NCBI GenBank assembly: GCA_033439795.1
Contig: JAUTDP010000012.1
Location: forward strand, 1,240,001-1,304,000
Reading direction: 5' to 3'
Length of the DNA: 64,000 bases
Source: Sordaria brevicollis
Taxonomy: Eukaryota; Ascomycota; Sordariomycetes; Sordariales; Sordariaceae
Part shown: positions 48,264 to 60,900 of the stretch, one piece after another
How positions within the stretch are numbered: position 1 is the first letter of the stretch
How the letters are laid out: every line of letters starts with the position of its first letter
Notes under the pieces: model-generated
What the model was told of the DNA's origin: nothing
What the model saw: the letters and a program-made list of their open reading frames with translations, nothing else
Database searches by the model: none
Position numbers and translations under genes: made by a program

Positions 48264-51200
48264 ATGCAACGAGATAGGAAGAGCGAACATGTATGTTTGC
48301 GCGTAACTTACGTTGACCCCCAGAGCTAGATTCAAGCGCAACTGAGCCATTTTGGACAATCAAGCCGACGTGCACCATTATCTTGAGCTACGTCTAACAC
48401 GCCTTGTGAACATAGTTTGGTTGGGGGCGCAAGTCTGCCGCCGAGGCCTGTTTCGTTCAGCCAGCAACACACAAGAGGACGATTGACCCCGGAGACAACC
48501 CAATCGACTTCAGGAACCACGCATTTTGGGACAAGTCCTGGGCAAACTCCCGCAAAGACAGTCCCAAAGTGTCGCCTCAATACCGAACATTTTATTCACC
48601 GGATATGTTTAACCCACGATCAAAAACCTCCACCCCGAGGAATCGCGAAGGCAATCCATCGCCTGGCCTATCTTCCAGATCAGCGGGCAATCGCACAGTA
48701 CCAGTTGCTAAACCGTCGCCGGTCAGCGGTCATCGTTTGACTGCGAGGCAGCTCTTTGGCCAATACGGCATAACACCGCCTGCCGGCTAGTTATCGGACA
48801 GAGGGAATGAGGGCGAAAACGACGACGACGACGAATCAACTATCAAGGAGTGCTACGACAAACTCAAGGCTGAAGGTATCGATATGTCGAAAGTCCGAAG
48901 ATTCTGGAAAATATTTCATTGCCATATATGTGGCGGTGATGTCAAGGCACAGCTGTATTGTCCCTCTTGCGGTCACCCATTTTGTCGAAGCTGCCAGCGG
49001 GAAGTCGTTGCGGAGGAAAATGTCACGAAAGTAGTCACGTTATTGCGGGCACCCGACTCTGTTCAGTCGGTTGATCCTAGTCCCAACACCGTGAAGCCAC
49101 CAATGCCTACAGAGAAGCCGACTCAGAAACTGCCCGAATCTGATCCGGAGCCCGACAAAAGGCCATCAATAATATCGTCTGCAGCTGGTGGGGCAACGAC
49201 GGTAGACATCCAAAGTGGTGGTGCCTCGGGGAAGAGGGAATCAGTGGTGAGCATCCTAGATCCCCATATCTTTTATAATCCCTTCTGGCATGTGGTGTCT
49301 TTCATCTCCCGCTGAGATATTGCCGACATCTTCTTTTGCTTTGTCCTCAACATGTTGAGATGATGCAGCCGAATCGCACAGGTGGTTTATCATATTGACT
49401 GATTACTTGTTAGAAGAGCAACCGGTTTGTGGTGGCCGACCGAAACGCCAGAATCTTGACCGATGCGTCTGCGTTGTCGTCATCGCCAGAAGCTTATACA
49501 CTGGAACAGGCCAAAAATGCCAGTCGAGACTCCGCGAGTTCTCACGACTTGGAACGTCCCAAAATACCCCCCAACCTGCAGGATGGAATGCGACCAACAA
49601 GCTCGACAGACGCTCAAAACAGATCATCTTCGAATCAGCATGCCTCCGAGGAGTTCAGCGAGGCTATCACCCAGCATACCAGAGGAACACCCCCACTAAA
49701 GGTAACCTCTGCTGTTCGCAATATACGAAACACCCATAGCGCGTCTTCCAAGGAGACTCACGGGACCCTCAAGACATGGTCACCGTCCCCCGTACACCCC
49801 CCTAAGCCCCAGCCCCTGTTTCTTCCTCCCCGTACGATGGCCATCGATGCCAGAAAGACACCTGACACGAGGAGATGGATTTCACCACCAAAACCTGTAG
49901 CTGATGTGACGCCATCTCCTCCTCTGCCCGCGCACCATGTTCATACGATGAGGCCCGCTCAACCTGCTGTGGCAAGACAGTTCTCAGCAGTGAAACGACA
50001 AGCTAGAAAGCTTGCTCAAGGGCCAAGCTCACGGGCATCGGAGGAATCTCCAGCAATAGATGTCGAGGCTGTGAAAAGTACGAGCGGTAGTGGTGTTAAT
50101 GTTGCCACTCGGTATCATATGCCCAAGGTGAAGGTTTCCAGTCCACCTTTATGGTTAAAGTCACCATCGACAAAATCGGGCGTTAATCCCAAGCCGGTAA
50201 AGAGGGCCATACCTGCTGGGGTTGGCACTCGGACTGGAAGTGTGGCCAGTACGGCTACAACTAGAACTTTCATTACAGGCGACAGTGGTCGAACTGATGC
50301 ATCTGTCAGCAGCCATGCCATTGGAAAAATACCTGAACGGGAGACTGTCACTAAGCCGTACTTCTCTCCGTTTCATCAGCAAGAGCACCAGGTTTCCAAG
50401 CAACCCGACGAGTTCCGCCACGACGTGTATGAGCGACAAGAAGACCACGGTGATTATCAACATAGCGGTGATTTTCACAAACAGGCACCACAACATGGGC
50501 ACGGACGAAAGGTCAGCCGCAAAGTTAGTGAGGATCTGAAGGCGCGGATTCTCAGTCTGCCAGTGTCTGAGCAGTCCTCCAAGTCAAGCAAGGGAAACAC
50601 ACATCGGCTTCAAGCAGACAACAAAGCTGGCCTGACCACAGTCATTAACCGAATTTCTGAAATGCAGTCCGATCGTTCTACATACTCTGGCCGTTCTTTG
50701 TACTCAGGTCGCTCTACGCATTCAGGCCGCTCTACCCCCGCGACTATCCGCAGCGTGGTCATAACTCCGAAACCACAACCAGGCCGTGCGATCACTCCAG
50801 GTTCAGAGAAAGGCGGTGATAGACGTGACAGCCAGAATCGCACGCCCACGCTGACTACCGCACGTTCTTCCGGCAGCCATATTCAAGAGTGGCAGCAGCA
50901 ACAGCAACGGCTACGCTCATCACCACGTTCCTCTCAGCATCCCACTCATCAGCGAGCCAAGCGCCCTTGGTCTTCTCCGGAAACTGAGGATATCCGCCAT
51001 CAAAGCCACAATGATGCTACCGGCTTGTCATCCCTTCCTTCACGCTCTTCGGAGACATCCTACCAGTCTCGCGATGCTCTCCTGGCCAGGACCGAACACG
51101 ACTATTACGGAGCAACAGCAACATCAACCAAAAGGGAGAGTGAGACTGCACCTTTGCTTAGATCCACTGTTCTCACCTCTGCGCCCACTGCTAAAACGAT

Positions 51201-51696
51201 AGGCAACAGGCCACAACAAGAACAATCGAATAAATTCCCGATTTCGTCGTCGTCTGCTGATGTCCGTGATCACCGTGGTGGTCTTCGTGGGGATGGTGGG
51301 GAGGAGAAGACGACAAGCTCTGGCGGCCCACCGGCGCCGAATGTTGAGCGTGATTACGAGCTACTCCGCCACAACAGATCATCTTCATCATCACCATCGC
51401 AAGAGATTGTAAGGCAAGCGGTGGCGGAAGCTGGGACGTCGACAGAAGGGAATGGAAATGCCGCCGCCGGTTGTACCCATGACCCGGGTCAAGGTATTCA
51501 AGGGTTGACAATTGTGTTGCACCTCAAGGGACATGAAGATTTGGTCATCAGTACGGATTTGACTCGTGAAGGCTCGGCTGTGGATGGAGCGAGCAGTGTG
51601 ACTATCAGTCTTTCTCCTATTGTTCCTTTGTCGCCGCAGTCTCCGAACTCTGGTAGAAGTGGTCGCAGGGTTGCTTCGCCTTTCAGGATCCTATGA
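48264..51696 (+). CDS. Large zinc-ribbon and low-complexity protein, function unknown
   Basis: I join four exons: 48,264-48,290, 48,416-48,721, 48,791-49,246 and 49,414-51,696, giving 1,023 aa. The 5' part is my reconstruction. The first 9-codon exon ends in a GTATGT donor and its acceptor follows a CTAAC branch site. The second exon reads IDPGDNPIDFRNHAFWDKSW, and the intron at 48,722-48,790 is a weaker call (GTCAGC donor). The clear feature is a zinc ribbon encoded at about 48,914-48,985: CHICGGDVKAQLYCPSCGHPFCRSC, i.e. paired CxxC knuckles with an extra Cys pair, preceded by a DDDDEST acidic patch and an amphipathic helix. The remaining 750 residues are Ser/Thr/Pro/Gln-rich and disordered, with a triplicated YSGRSLYSGRSTHSGRST block near 50,685-50,735. 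The last 70 residues look ordered (GLTIVLHLKGHEDLVISTDL, SVTISLSPI). I recognise no named family. Confidence 0.72.
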
Positions 51697-52514
51697 AATA
51701 CCGGGCCATAGATATATGGTGCTGTATGGCTATTGAGTATTTGAATTCATTACCCATGACACAACTCTTTGTAAAGATGCTGCCAACATTTCCTCCGACG
51801 TAGGAACTGAAGATACCAAGAAATACCTTCGCAACCACATCTCCTGGATTCTTTTTTCTTGAGGTTTGGTCAACCATGAGGAACTCCCATTCGTCGCCCT
51901 TTCATCTCAGGCTGTATTAAACGGAACCTCTCCCGAGGTGAGTAGAATACCAAGGCAAGAGCTGTGTCGCTCCGGTCGTCGCTGCCGAAAGGACCCCGAA
52001 ATAACAAACTGCCCGCTAGATAAGCACGGACCAACCGGAATATGCGCTACTGCCAAGTAGTTGCAGAAGCGTTCGCGCTTGCCAACGAACAACAACTAAA
52101 CCCTGACTGACACTTCACATGCTTCCCCTGTTTCCCCAGGAAGGAGACACCCGCAAGTCGAATCAAACTCTCCAAAAACAGCACTGACGACTGGAGAGCA
52201 AAAGAGGAACCACCACGTGGTGAAAATCTGACAGACGAGACCGTTCGCTAAGAAGGAAGCGGCATATCGCAAAAGTTAGGACGGAACTGAACTCTACACC
52301 GACCAACGCCAACCAACAGCGACGACCACTCAACTCACTCCGTCACTCGCGACACACATCACGGGCATTACGGGCCAAAAAAGACACCGGACATTCAAGA
52401 TCACATCGAGCGATCAGGAGCGGAGGGATATCAACTAAACCGGTCCAACCACTCACACCCAACCACCCAACCCAGCAAGTCACTGTCAAAAATCCAAGCA
52501 CAGGATAGCATAGG
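51697..52514. other. Spacer and polyprenal reductase promoter region
   Basis: This holds the 3' UTR of the zinc-ribbon gene and the promoter and leader of the reductase. The last 250 bases are A/C-rich, as in a leader. No coding signal was seen. Confidence 0.5.
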
Positions 52515-53609
52515 ATGAAAGACATTCTCAACCCTGCAGTGGCAGCAGCAGCAGCAGCAGCGGCGGCTCTACAACAAACACTGAACCAAGTCACACCTTC
52601 CCAATGGTGCCAAGCCTATTATCTTTTCGCTGCGGGAGCAGTGGCTGCCGTCGCGGCTCTTCCCAAGGAGGCGAGGAGGTTGTTGGTTGATTATGGGGCT
52701 AGGAGGTCTTCTTCCGAGCTGTCTGGGAAAGATACCACCAGCAGGGACGTCAAAGCTGAAGGGAGAGGCAAAGAAGGGAATGGCAACTGGCTGCTGTCAC
52801 TGATCAACACATTCACCTCCTACGGACAAGTCCCCCACTCGTGGTTCATCACGTTTTATGTGGCTTCGGTGGCATGCTCGGTGTTGTGGGTTTGGCAGTT
52901 TGTCACGGAGGGGAGGGTGTTGAGGGGTGTTGCTTCTCATCAACCCCAGGCCGCCTTGCCTTCAGGTGGTGAAGTTACCCTGGGTCAAGTGGCCTTGGCT
53001 TGGACGATGATGTTCCTTCAGGGAAGCAGGCGTCTGTATGAAGACTGGTTGACGCATGGGAAATCCAAGTCTACCATGTGGATCGTGCATTGGGTGCTGG
53101 GATTGAGTTATTATTTGGTTACTAGCGTGGCTGTTTGGGTTGAAGGGTCTGGTAAGCTATTTTCCTCGTGAAATTGTGTTTTGAACTTGGGTATATTGAC
53201 GTTGAGTAATCTAGGAGCCATACTGGACTATCAGTCAACGGGAGCCATCGACGGGCATGTGCCGGGATTCAAGACGCTGGTAGGCATTGTCATGTTCGGT
53301 TATGCCTCCATCAACCAGTACAGATGTCACAGACACCTTGCGGGACTGAATAAGTATTCTCTTCCTGAATTGGGTCTGTTCCGCTACCTGGTCTGTCCTC
53401 ATTACTTCTGCGAATGTTTGGTCTACCTTTCGCTCGCGATCATTGCTGCTCCCAAGGGAGAGCTGCTCAACAAGACGCTCTTGGGCGCTTTGGCGTTTGT
53501 GGTGGTCAACCTCGGCGTGACGGCATCAGGAACGCGAAAGTGGTACGCTGAGAAGTTTGGAGGCAAGGCGGTGGAAACGAAGTGGAACATGATACCCTTC
53601 GTTTACTAA
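52515..53609 (+). CDS. dfg10: Polyprenal reductase, Dfg10/SRD5A3 family
   Basis: This ER enzyme acts in the last steps of dolichol synthesis, which supplies the lipid carrier for N-glycosylation. Exons 52,515-53,151 and 53,215-53,609 give 343 aa; the 63-nt intron joins VEGSG to AILDYQ. It belongs to the steroid 5-alpha-reductase superfamily: several membrane segments (about residues 30-50, 105-125, 150-165, 190-210, 230-250 and 280-320) and the C-terminal catalytic region. That region has NQYRCHRHLAGL, the LPELGLFRYLVCPHYFCECLVYLSL block with the conserved His-Tyr and Glu residues, and the terminal ...RKWYAEKFGG...WNMIPFVY, which matches the usual KW-Y-...P ending. Residues 9-18 are a run of ten alanines encoded by a GCA/GCG repeat. 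The gene is convergent with the ALKBH6-like gene; the two stop codons are only 42 bp apart. Confidence 0.92.
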
Positions 53610-53651
53610 CTCTCTTTTTCCGTCTTATCTTCGTGTTGCCTTGTTCATAAC

Positions 53652-54517
53652 TCAGGGACGACGACCGAACAAAGGGCCCAGTTTGCTTCCCAGCTTGGAG
53701 ACCTTCAAGACATCACGATATGTGAGGCTGACCCGAACTCCCCTCTGGTTCTCCCCAGTTTCGTACAGCGACGGCTCCCGGAGGAGACTCCAGTTTGCAA
53801 TCGTCTGCTCCGACATGTTCACATCGGCCGAAAGAGGGTCAATACCATGAAGGTACTCAGTGTACAGGTCCGCGGTAGTAATCAACAAGCTGCGCGGCTC
53901 TTGCAAAATCCTCCATACGGGCTCCGGATCAATGGCGCCGTCTTCTTTGGACTTGTAAAGGTTGAGGCAAAGACTCGACCCGAGACTCACTGTGCAGACC
54001 ACGGGATGGTACGCCGCTCCATCCTTATGCGGCATGATGCCCGTGTTGGGAGGATATTCGTTAATAAGAACATGGTTAGGTCGGCGGTGAGGGCTGTCAG
54101 CAAAAATGTGCTGCCCCTTCTTGTCTTTGTCATCGCCACTGCTCTCGGACGAAGACGAGGATACTGGAACCGAGAGTAGACGGGAGATGATGGGCTCTTC
54201 CAACCAGTCCGGTAGTGCCTGGCCATCTAGCAGGGTGTTTTTGACGAGATCCGAGGGCCATGTTTGAAGTCGGCGATGAGTGAGTTGACGCCATCTTGCC
54301 TTGGGAGCTCTCTCAACCTTTGTTTACCCGTCATGGTGATTAGAGAATGAAGAGGGAGCCAGGGATCAACTTGCTCAAATCATGATGATACCTTTTCAAG
54401 AATCTGTTGTTCCTCCTCTTCGCTGATGAAATCCGCAATGTAGTAGGCCGAGGGTGGCAGTGCTGTGAGACGACTCGCTTCGAGTGAAGGTGGAAGATTG
54501 ACTTGGGAAAACGCCAT
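53652..54517 (-). CDS. ALKBH6-like Fe(II)/2-oxoglutarate dioxygenase
   Basis: This is an AlkB-family oxygenase, closest in pattern to ALKBH6, whose substrate (RNA or DNA repair) is not settled. Exons 54,517-54,392 and 54,317-53,652 give 263 aa. The 74-nt intron (GTATCA...AACAAAG/) joins EEEEQQILEK to VERAPKARWRQL. The N-terminus carries the AlkB entry helix (YYIADFISEEEEQQIL). The double-stranded beta-helix follows with NHVLINEYPPNTGIMPHKDG, where H139 and D141 bind iron, VVCTVSLGSSLCLNLY, and distal iron ligand H199 in YLHGID. R237 and R243 in RVSLTYRD bind 2-oxoglutarate. A Ser/Asp/Lys-rich loop of about 25 residues is inserted before the NHVLINEY strand. All catalytic residues are intact, so it should be active. 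Confidence 0.92.
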
Positions 54518-56149
54518 TATCTCGTCGTCGTTGTCACGCACCACTGGTTGATGCTGTTCCCTTTCTTTGCGCTTTGATGTCGAGGGTGAGGCTCTAGGCA
54601 GCGATGAGGAGCGACGATCGATGGATGGTCGAATAAGCAGTGGTCGTGGACGAGATCAGTCGAGTCGTTGGCACCAGTTTCATGGCAGCGAATCATGGGC
54701 TCGAGATGGGCGTGGATGGATGAGGTGGCTTGGGGAGTTGTCTGCGTCATCAGCAACCGTTGATAGCAGGGGGTGCGTGTCTGTTTTGGTCGGTCTTTGA
54801 GGGCCTCCGCTATGGGTCCTCCAGGCAATATGTACCTAGGTGTCCGCGGGTCCGCGAGGAGAAAAGGCGGGGCCCGTGCCATCAAAAAGCCTTGGCTCCC
54901 ATTGGCAAGCAGACCGCCGTAGTCTGGACCTTTTTTTGTTTTTCTTTTGGAGAAACTGAACCCCCAACCACGTCAATGTTTGAGGAAGGTGAAATTGTGA
55001 GTGTTGAGAAATGGAAATGCTTCAAGGCTGACATGGGCGGCGATAAAGGCAAAACATTTGCCTACCTTTCAAGACAGGCTTCCCCTCGCTTTTCCAGCCA
55101 TCAACGGTGTGAAAACAACAGGGCGCGCCCAAGGATCAAGTCAGGCTGTGAAACATCGGGAAACATCAATCACTGGCAACACACACTCGCACAGAGAAAA
55201 CAAGAAGGTTTGGAGGTCAAGCATTGGACGGAATTGCTGATCCAAACAAAATACAATGCCGCCACCGCCCGTCTGACGGTGAAATGGGAATCGAGACGGC
55301 CGGGGTTACCGCTGCAACACACCCTTTCCGTGTCAGTCAGGCAGGCTCAGGCAAAGTCTGGCAAGTTTTGGCCATTTTAAATGACATAAATTCATTACGC
55401 AGTCGAGGCAGTAATAGTCTGTGTCTATCATGTCTGTCTGGAAATAGTGGCGGAAAAAGGAAAGACTCGTCACTTTGCAACGGGGATGAATCATCATCAT
55501 CGGATAGAGAGTCAGTCAGCCAGGGTCGCAACATGAGAGAGCCGAGTTCAATTTGAAACCCTTCATCCGTATCTGGATGCCGACCATCACCAACCACCGC
55601 ATACCGTACTCATAGCGATCAACGATACTACCAAAAACACGGGACACTGCGTACGGACAGCAACCTAAGCTGAGACTGTCACCATGGCTAACGGTCAAAG
55701 GTAATTGATGAAAGCTGATGCAGTGCAGCAATGCAGAAATCAATGCGTCCAGACAGTCCAGTCATCCATCCACATCTCGAAGCAGGCAGAAGTGCATCAC
55801 TCAGAGAACACACACCCGCTTGTTCACTCTCTGTTCACAACACTGAGAGTGCAGCAGTCGGCACTGCGACCCTATCGAAATGTCAATGTGGATGTGAGGT
55901 GGAAATCAAGAGGCCAAGGAAGGACTTGTACGTCGGACCATTGGCTCAAGGTGCGCAAAGTGCAGCTCTGGATTTCGCGGGATTCGCTGGAACTCTAAGG
56001 TCTCCATCCGCCCCCTGTTGGATTTGCAGCACCGACAAGGGGTTATCATGATTTCAACCAATCAAGATCGTGGGTGGCGATCAGACTTGTGGAAGCTGCT
56101 TCTGCTTCTTCCTCTCCTTCCCCGACGTGGAAGACGGACGAGAGGTGAG

Positions 56150-56209
56150 CACCAGCAGCACCAGCAGCACCAGCAGCACCTGCTTGCGACTGCTTGCGAC
56201 TGCTTGCAT
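56150..56209. repeat. Two adjacent short tandem repeats
   Basis: A 9-bp unit, CACCAGCAG, is repeated just over three times (56,150-56,180). It is followed directly by a 10-bp unit, TGCTTGCGAC, repeated nearly three times (to 56,209). The two arrays abut and lie outside any gene I support. Confidence 0.75.
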
Positions 56210-57431
56210 CAAGCCCTCCGCGGAAAGAGGGACTGGACAGACTGTTGCGAGGCCAGCTGTTCGTTCTTTCTTTTCTGGTCCTCGGTTGTCCTGATGAGAG
56301 TGTCCGTGGTCGCTGCCGAGGGTCATGGTGAGTTGTCGTGCCGACTCGGAATGTCCACTCGTCGCTGTCCACTGCAGTGGGATGTTCCTCCCACTCATTT
56401 TCCTCCGAATTCCACTTTGATGGTATCGTGGACCCCAGAAATGGACTTTTACTTCCACTTGCCAACCACTGCACTCGCTTGTATCATTGTGTCGTGGCCC
56501 AAATCCCGTCTCAGCATTCCGTTGCATCGGAGGAAAGAGGAAGTAACGGGAGATGGATGAATGTTCTTTTTAGCTTCAAATCCACAAGCCGCTCCTGTTC
56601 GAGATCTCACCTTTGTCCCGTTGAGGTTGTTCGCACCTCACTCGCCCGCAGTGGCGGTCACACACTCTCCAAAACACCGCCCCTACCTCCGCCGGGAAGT
56701 AGCCGGTTGACCACGACGCCTACCAGGTAGCTTCCAGTCTCCCACAGGCAGCCAGCCAGCAACGCCTCTTCCCGAAACTGAAATTGAAGGGGAATAATTG
56801 CGTGTGCTCCTACCTTCCAGGTTACGTTCTACAACAGTTGTTGTATCGAAATTGAACCTTTCATCCGCGAATTCCGCTCTCATCGCACCGTCGAGTTTCT
56901 CGCTTTGCTTGCTTCCACATTGATTTCCAATTTCAGGAGGCTTCCATCGCTTGAGGTTTGTACCATATATCGAGTTTACCTACCTACCTCTAGGTACCTC
57001 TACTGAGCTATACACACCACTTTGCTAGTGTGCTCACACAAAGTTCTTTCCCATCCATTTCATTGTCCACTCGCTCGGTCCGTGTTCAAATTCCAATTCC
57101 AAACAGCGGCCCGCCCTAAAGGTTCCCAAGTTCCATCCGCTCGGATTTGTAATCTCCTGGCTTTTCCACTTGAACGAACGGCTCGCATAACCAATCTTTC
57201 GTCATTGAAGCTGGACTCGGGAATTCAAGATCGGATTTTGCGTGTCTCTCTGCCGTGTGTTGCTACCATCACTCTGCCGTCCTTAACCCATCCGTATCTG
57301 CTTTCTTTTCCTCGCCGGTCAGGGGGGGTTAGTTCTGCGGTCACGTCTTACAAGTTCCATTTGTCGGGTCCCTCCCTCATTTCTCAGGAGTCGAGGTGAA
57401 AGATAGTCGGATCCATCCTTGACTGCTGGCA

Positions 57432-57461
57432 ATTGGCATTGGCATTGGCATTGGCATTGGC
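57432..57461. repeat. Perfect hexanucleotide repeat (ATTGGC)5
   Basis: Five perfect tandem copies of ATTGGC lie in the probable leader or promoter of the Hos4-like gene. The opposite strand reads GCCAAT, the CCAAT-box core, so the array offers five evenly spaced CCAAT motifs. Whether it is a length-variable microsatellite or a functional CCAAT array cannot be told from sequence. Confidence 0.8.
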
Positions 57462-57653
57462 ACTGAATCCCCAAAAGTCGAGGAAAAGGTACCTGCGCAG
57501 CCATAGAGGTACCTTCCTGCCTATCTACCCGGTAGGTGGCCTTGCCTCTCTACCTTGTCTACCTACTTTGCCTACCGCTGTCTCCTGGGGGCGGCTGTGC
57601 GGTAGCGGATTCCCCGTCATCTAGGATTACCGTCTCGACTCTCCCGTGCCAGA

Positions 57654-57696
57654 GTTCCAGTTCCCGTTCCAGTTCCAGTTCCTCTTCCAGTTCCAT
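57654..57696. repeat. CAGTTC-type hexamer repeat in probable leader
   Basis: Imperfect tandem CAGTTC/CCGTTC/CTCTTC units lie just upstream of the Hos4-like start codon. They are in frame with the CDS but upstream of the chosen ATG, and would encode an EFQFPFQFQF run if translation began earlier. Confidence 0.65.
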
Positions 57697-57966
57697 TCCC
57701 GCCTTTGTCACGCCCTCCGTCGTCTGCGCGAAACAACCAGGAGAGCCAGCCTACCTACTCATCTCTTGCACCCTCAACACCACACCCTCCCAACTGCTAC
57801 CTCCTCTTCAATCACACAATCGACTGCACATCGGCCTCGTCTCCAAACCTCGACCTGCTCCCCGTCGCCAACTCCGTCCCGGTCTCCGGATCCCCCCAAC
57901 TCCCTAAAGCCCCGGCCGAGCAGCGACCAGGATGGTGCAAAACGTTTTGTTCACTCAGTAAATGAC

Positions 57967-60900
57967 ATGGATGCGCAGAATGCTGTCGAGCCCGCCTCCA
58001 CGAAGCCTGCTGTCAGAGCTGCTTCGCCCAAGCGCCAGGGCAGCGATTCCGATCAACCCAGGTCCTCCACCGTGATCCGAACATCAACGACTTCGACTAC
58101 TACGACGCAGTCGACCAATGCGAGATTCGACCCCATATTCAGGAGCGACAATAAGAATGATAGAGAAAACAAGCATCGCAACAATACCAACAACACCAAC
58201 AACAACACCAACAACAACACCAACAACAACACCAACAACAACACCAACAACAACACCAACAACAACAACAACAGCAACAATGAAGACCACGACGACTCCT
58301 TGACCGCCGAGGGCAACAGCGACGCCGAAACAATTGTGCTTCCGGGCAAGGACGGCCACCACTCGCCCATCAAAGTCCGCAAGCCCATCACCAGCAAGCA
58401 GATCGATAACCGCAGCGATGATGACGATGTCGTCTCGTCGCACCGCAAGCGCGCTAACCACAACCACAACAACAATAACAGCAATAGACAACAACAGCAG
58501 CAGCAGCAGCAGCAAGATCGTGAGAGCGACAGAGGCGATCGTAGCGAAAAACCTGACAGGAGCGTCACGGTCGCAGGTAATGGCCCCAACGGCGCCAATG
58601 AGGGCTCAGCGGGCTCCTCTTCGCTGGGGGCACTGGGAGCCAAGAAGAGGAAGCTTCCCGACAAGGCAAAGGCCAAGGATGGATCGAGTGGATTGAGCTC
58701 TGCGCCAGAGTCCCCACCTCAGCGTCGTCGCCGCTCGTCCAACGGCCACTCAAAATCAGATTCCGAGCCCGCCCCGGTGGATTCCTCCAAGCTGCCAGCA
58801 CAGTCTACACAACAGGACAAGCCGGTGCCGCCCAAATCGCTCGATAACAACAAAGCCGTGCCTAATAAGCGGAAGCACCCCAAGGCCGAATCTGACGACG
58901 AGGCAGAGCCTCCCAAGGTCCGCCGCCAGCGCACTTCTGGATCTGGCCTCGACGCTTCCCGCAGACCGATTCCTCCTCCACCGAACAAGGCTTCCTCCCA
59001 TCATGAACCGCACGCCTCCACACGAACCAGATCGGTTTCCCCCCACGCCCGAGCTCACCGTCGAAGCATCTCAACTCAGCTTCCTGGTCATACTGCCCAC
59101 GGATTGAGCCAGAAAAAGCGCCGCGTCCCTGCCCCTCTCCATTCGGCCGATTATTTCTCTGATGAGTCCTCGGAACGCGGAAGTCCTCATCCGCGCAGCT
59201 CCAAACTGCGCAGTATCGCTACCCCGGCCACTGCCGAATCCACACACTCGTCCTCTAGCAGAATGGCGCCGCACAAGAAGCACCTAGACGCCCACGGCCA
59301 GACCTTCCTCGCCCGCGCCTGTGCCAAGGGTGAATACAACGTTGCCAAGCAGAGGCTGCAAGAACGTCCCCAAGACATCGACGTTGCCGATTACGCGGGC
59401 AACACTCCACTTCAGATCGCTGCAATTAACGGTTTTGACGATATCGTGAAACTCCTTGTCGAGGCCGGCTGCAACCTCGACTGCATGAACAACGAAAAGG
59501 ACACCCCGCTGATCGATGCTGTGGAAAACGGCCATTATGAGGTTGTCAAGATCCTACTCGATGCCGGAGTGAACCCGCGCAAGGCAAACGCATACGGCGA
59601 GGAGCCCATTGACCGTGTCAACGAAGAGCACGACAACGCCGACGATATCAAGCGCGCCATCAACGAAGCAAAGCAGAAGATGGGTGAGCGTAGGCCGACC
59701 TCTGAGGATCACTATCTCGATCCCGCAACCGATGCACGCTCATCTCACGGCCCGGACAGCCCCCGCCAATCACCTGCCTCGGCCTCAGTCAATCCGTCTA
59801 GTGGACGGCGTTCTGGTACCGTTCGTGCTACCAAGACCAGCAATCATCTTCTTTACATGCCCATGGATGACAAGACGCTTCGTGCAGCCGCTGCCAAAGG
59901 AGACGAAGAGACTGTACTGCGCATTCTTCAGGTCAGGGATAAGTTCGATGATCCTGAATCCATGGTTGCTGCAGCTCGTGGCGGTCACGATCTGGTCATG
60001 CAGTTGTTGTTGGCTATAGGAAATTCAAACCCTGATCCGCAGCCCATTTCGTCCAACGAGTATTCGACACCAATCCTCGCCGCAATAGGCCAAGAAAACA
60101 TCAAGGTCATCCGACTTCTTTTGGACCAGGCCAATTTTGATCCCACCAAGAAGTACAAGGGAGAGACCTACTACGAGATCGCACGCAAGAGGCGAGGTCC
60201 AAACTGGATTCAAGAGGAACACATGCTGAAGGAGGCCTTTGACGACTACAAGAAGAAATCGGGCCCCAGTTCCAAAAATCAGAGATCGTCAAATTTACGA
60301 GAGACGGACCGCGAACCTAGGCGTACACGAACCGAGATCAAAGATGATGCGCCCAAGTCCCATCGGAGAAGAGCTTCAAGCCCCGTCAAGGAAAACAAGA
60401 AGGCAGGGTCATCCAAGGTTCCAGCTAGTCCTCGGGAAAAGAGGCGTTCGGATTCGATTGCCACTCACCAGGAAGAGCAGACCTCGCCCAAGCGCGGCCC
60501 TGGCAGGCCCAAGAAAGACGACAAAATTCCAACCATTGCCATTTCCGATCGTGAGGCGTCACCTGCAGGGCGAGCCCCCGCCAAAGCCAAACGTGCGGCA
60601 GAACACGATGTTGCCGCTGCATCATCAGAGGGAGAAACCCCAAAGCCACGCCGTAAATTGATCTCCGGCAGGGAGCTCAAGGGTGAGCGTGAGAAACAGC
60701 GTCGGGCCTCTGTCACGTCCAACGGTTCCTCGTTCAGAGATCAGCCCTCCAGTCCACGAGATGAGTGCGAAAAGCCTCAAATGATGGAGAAGTATCACGA
60801 TCGGACAAAGGCCATCAGAAGAGACGAATCTCGTGATCGTTTATCTGTTTCTGGCGAGACCACTGGCAAACGACACCGGGCCAGTGCCACCCCGCCACAC

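Larger units (their letters stand above)
54518..57966. other. 3.4-kb spacer with microsatellites and long leader
   Basis: No frame has recognisable features; the longest (54,730-55,380, plus) is not gene-like. The left end is the promoter of the ALKBH6-like gene. The right end, from roughly 56.6 kb, is pyrimidine-rich and probably the promoter and long leader of the Hos4-like gene, including TACC-rich stretches near 56,980 and 57,500-57,580. Three short tandem repeats are listed separately. Confidence 0.5.

Noticed and set aside
54730..55380. 216-codon plus-strand frame upstream of the ALKBH6-like gene
   Set aside because: It lacks any recognisable feature and overlaps the promoter side of the minus-strand gene; two other frames are open over the same part.
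58053..58676. Leucine- and cysteine-rich antisense frames over the Asn/Gln tracts
   Set aside because: These are translations of the CAA/CAG/AAC repeats on the wrong strand; the sense frame carries the ankyrin protein.
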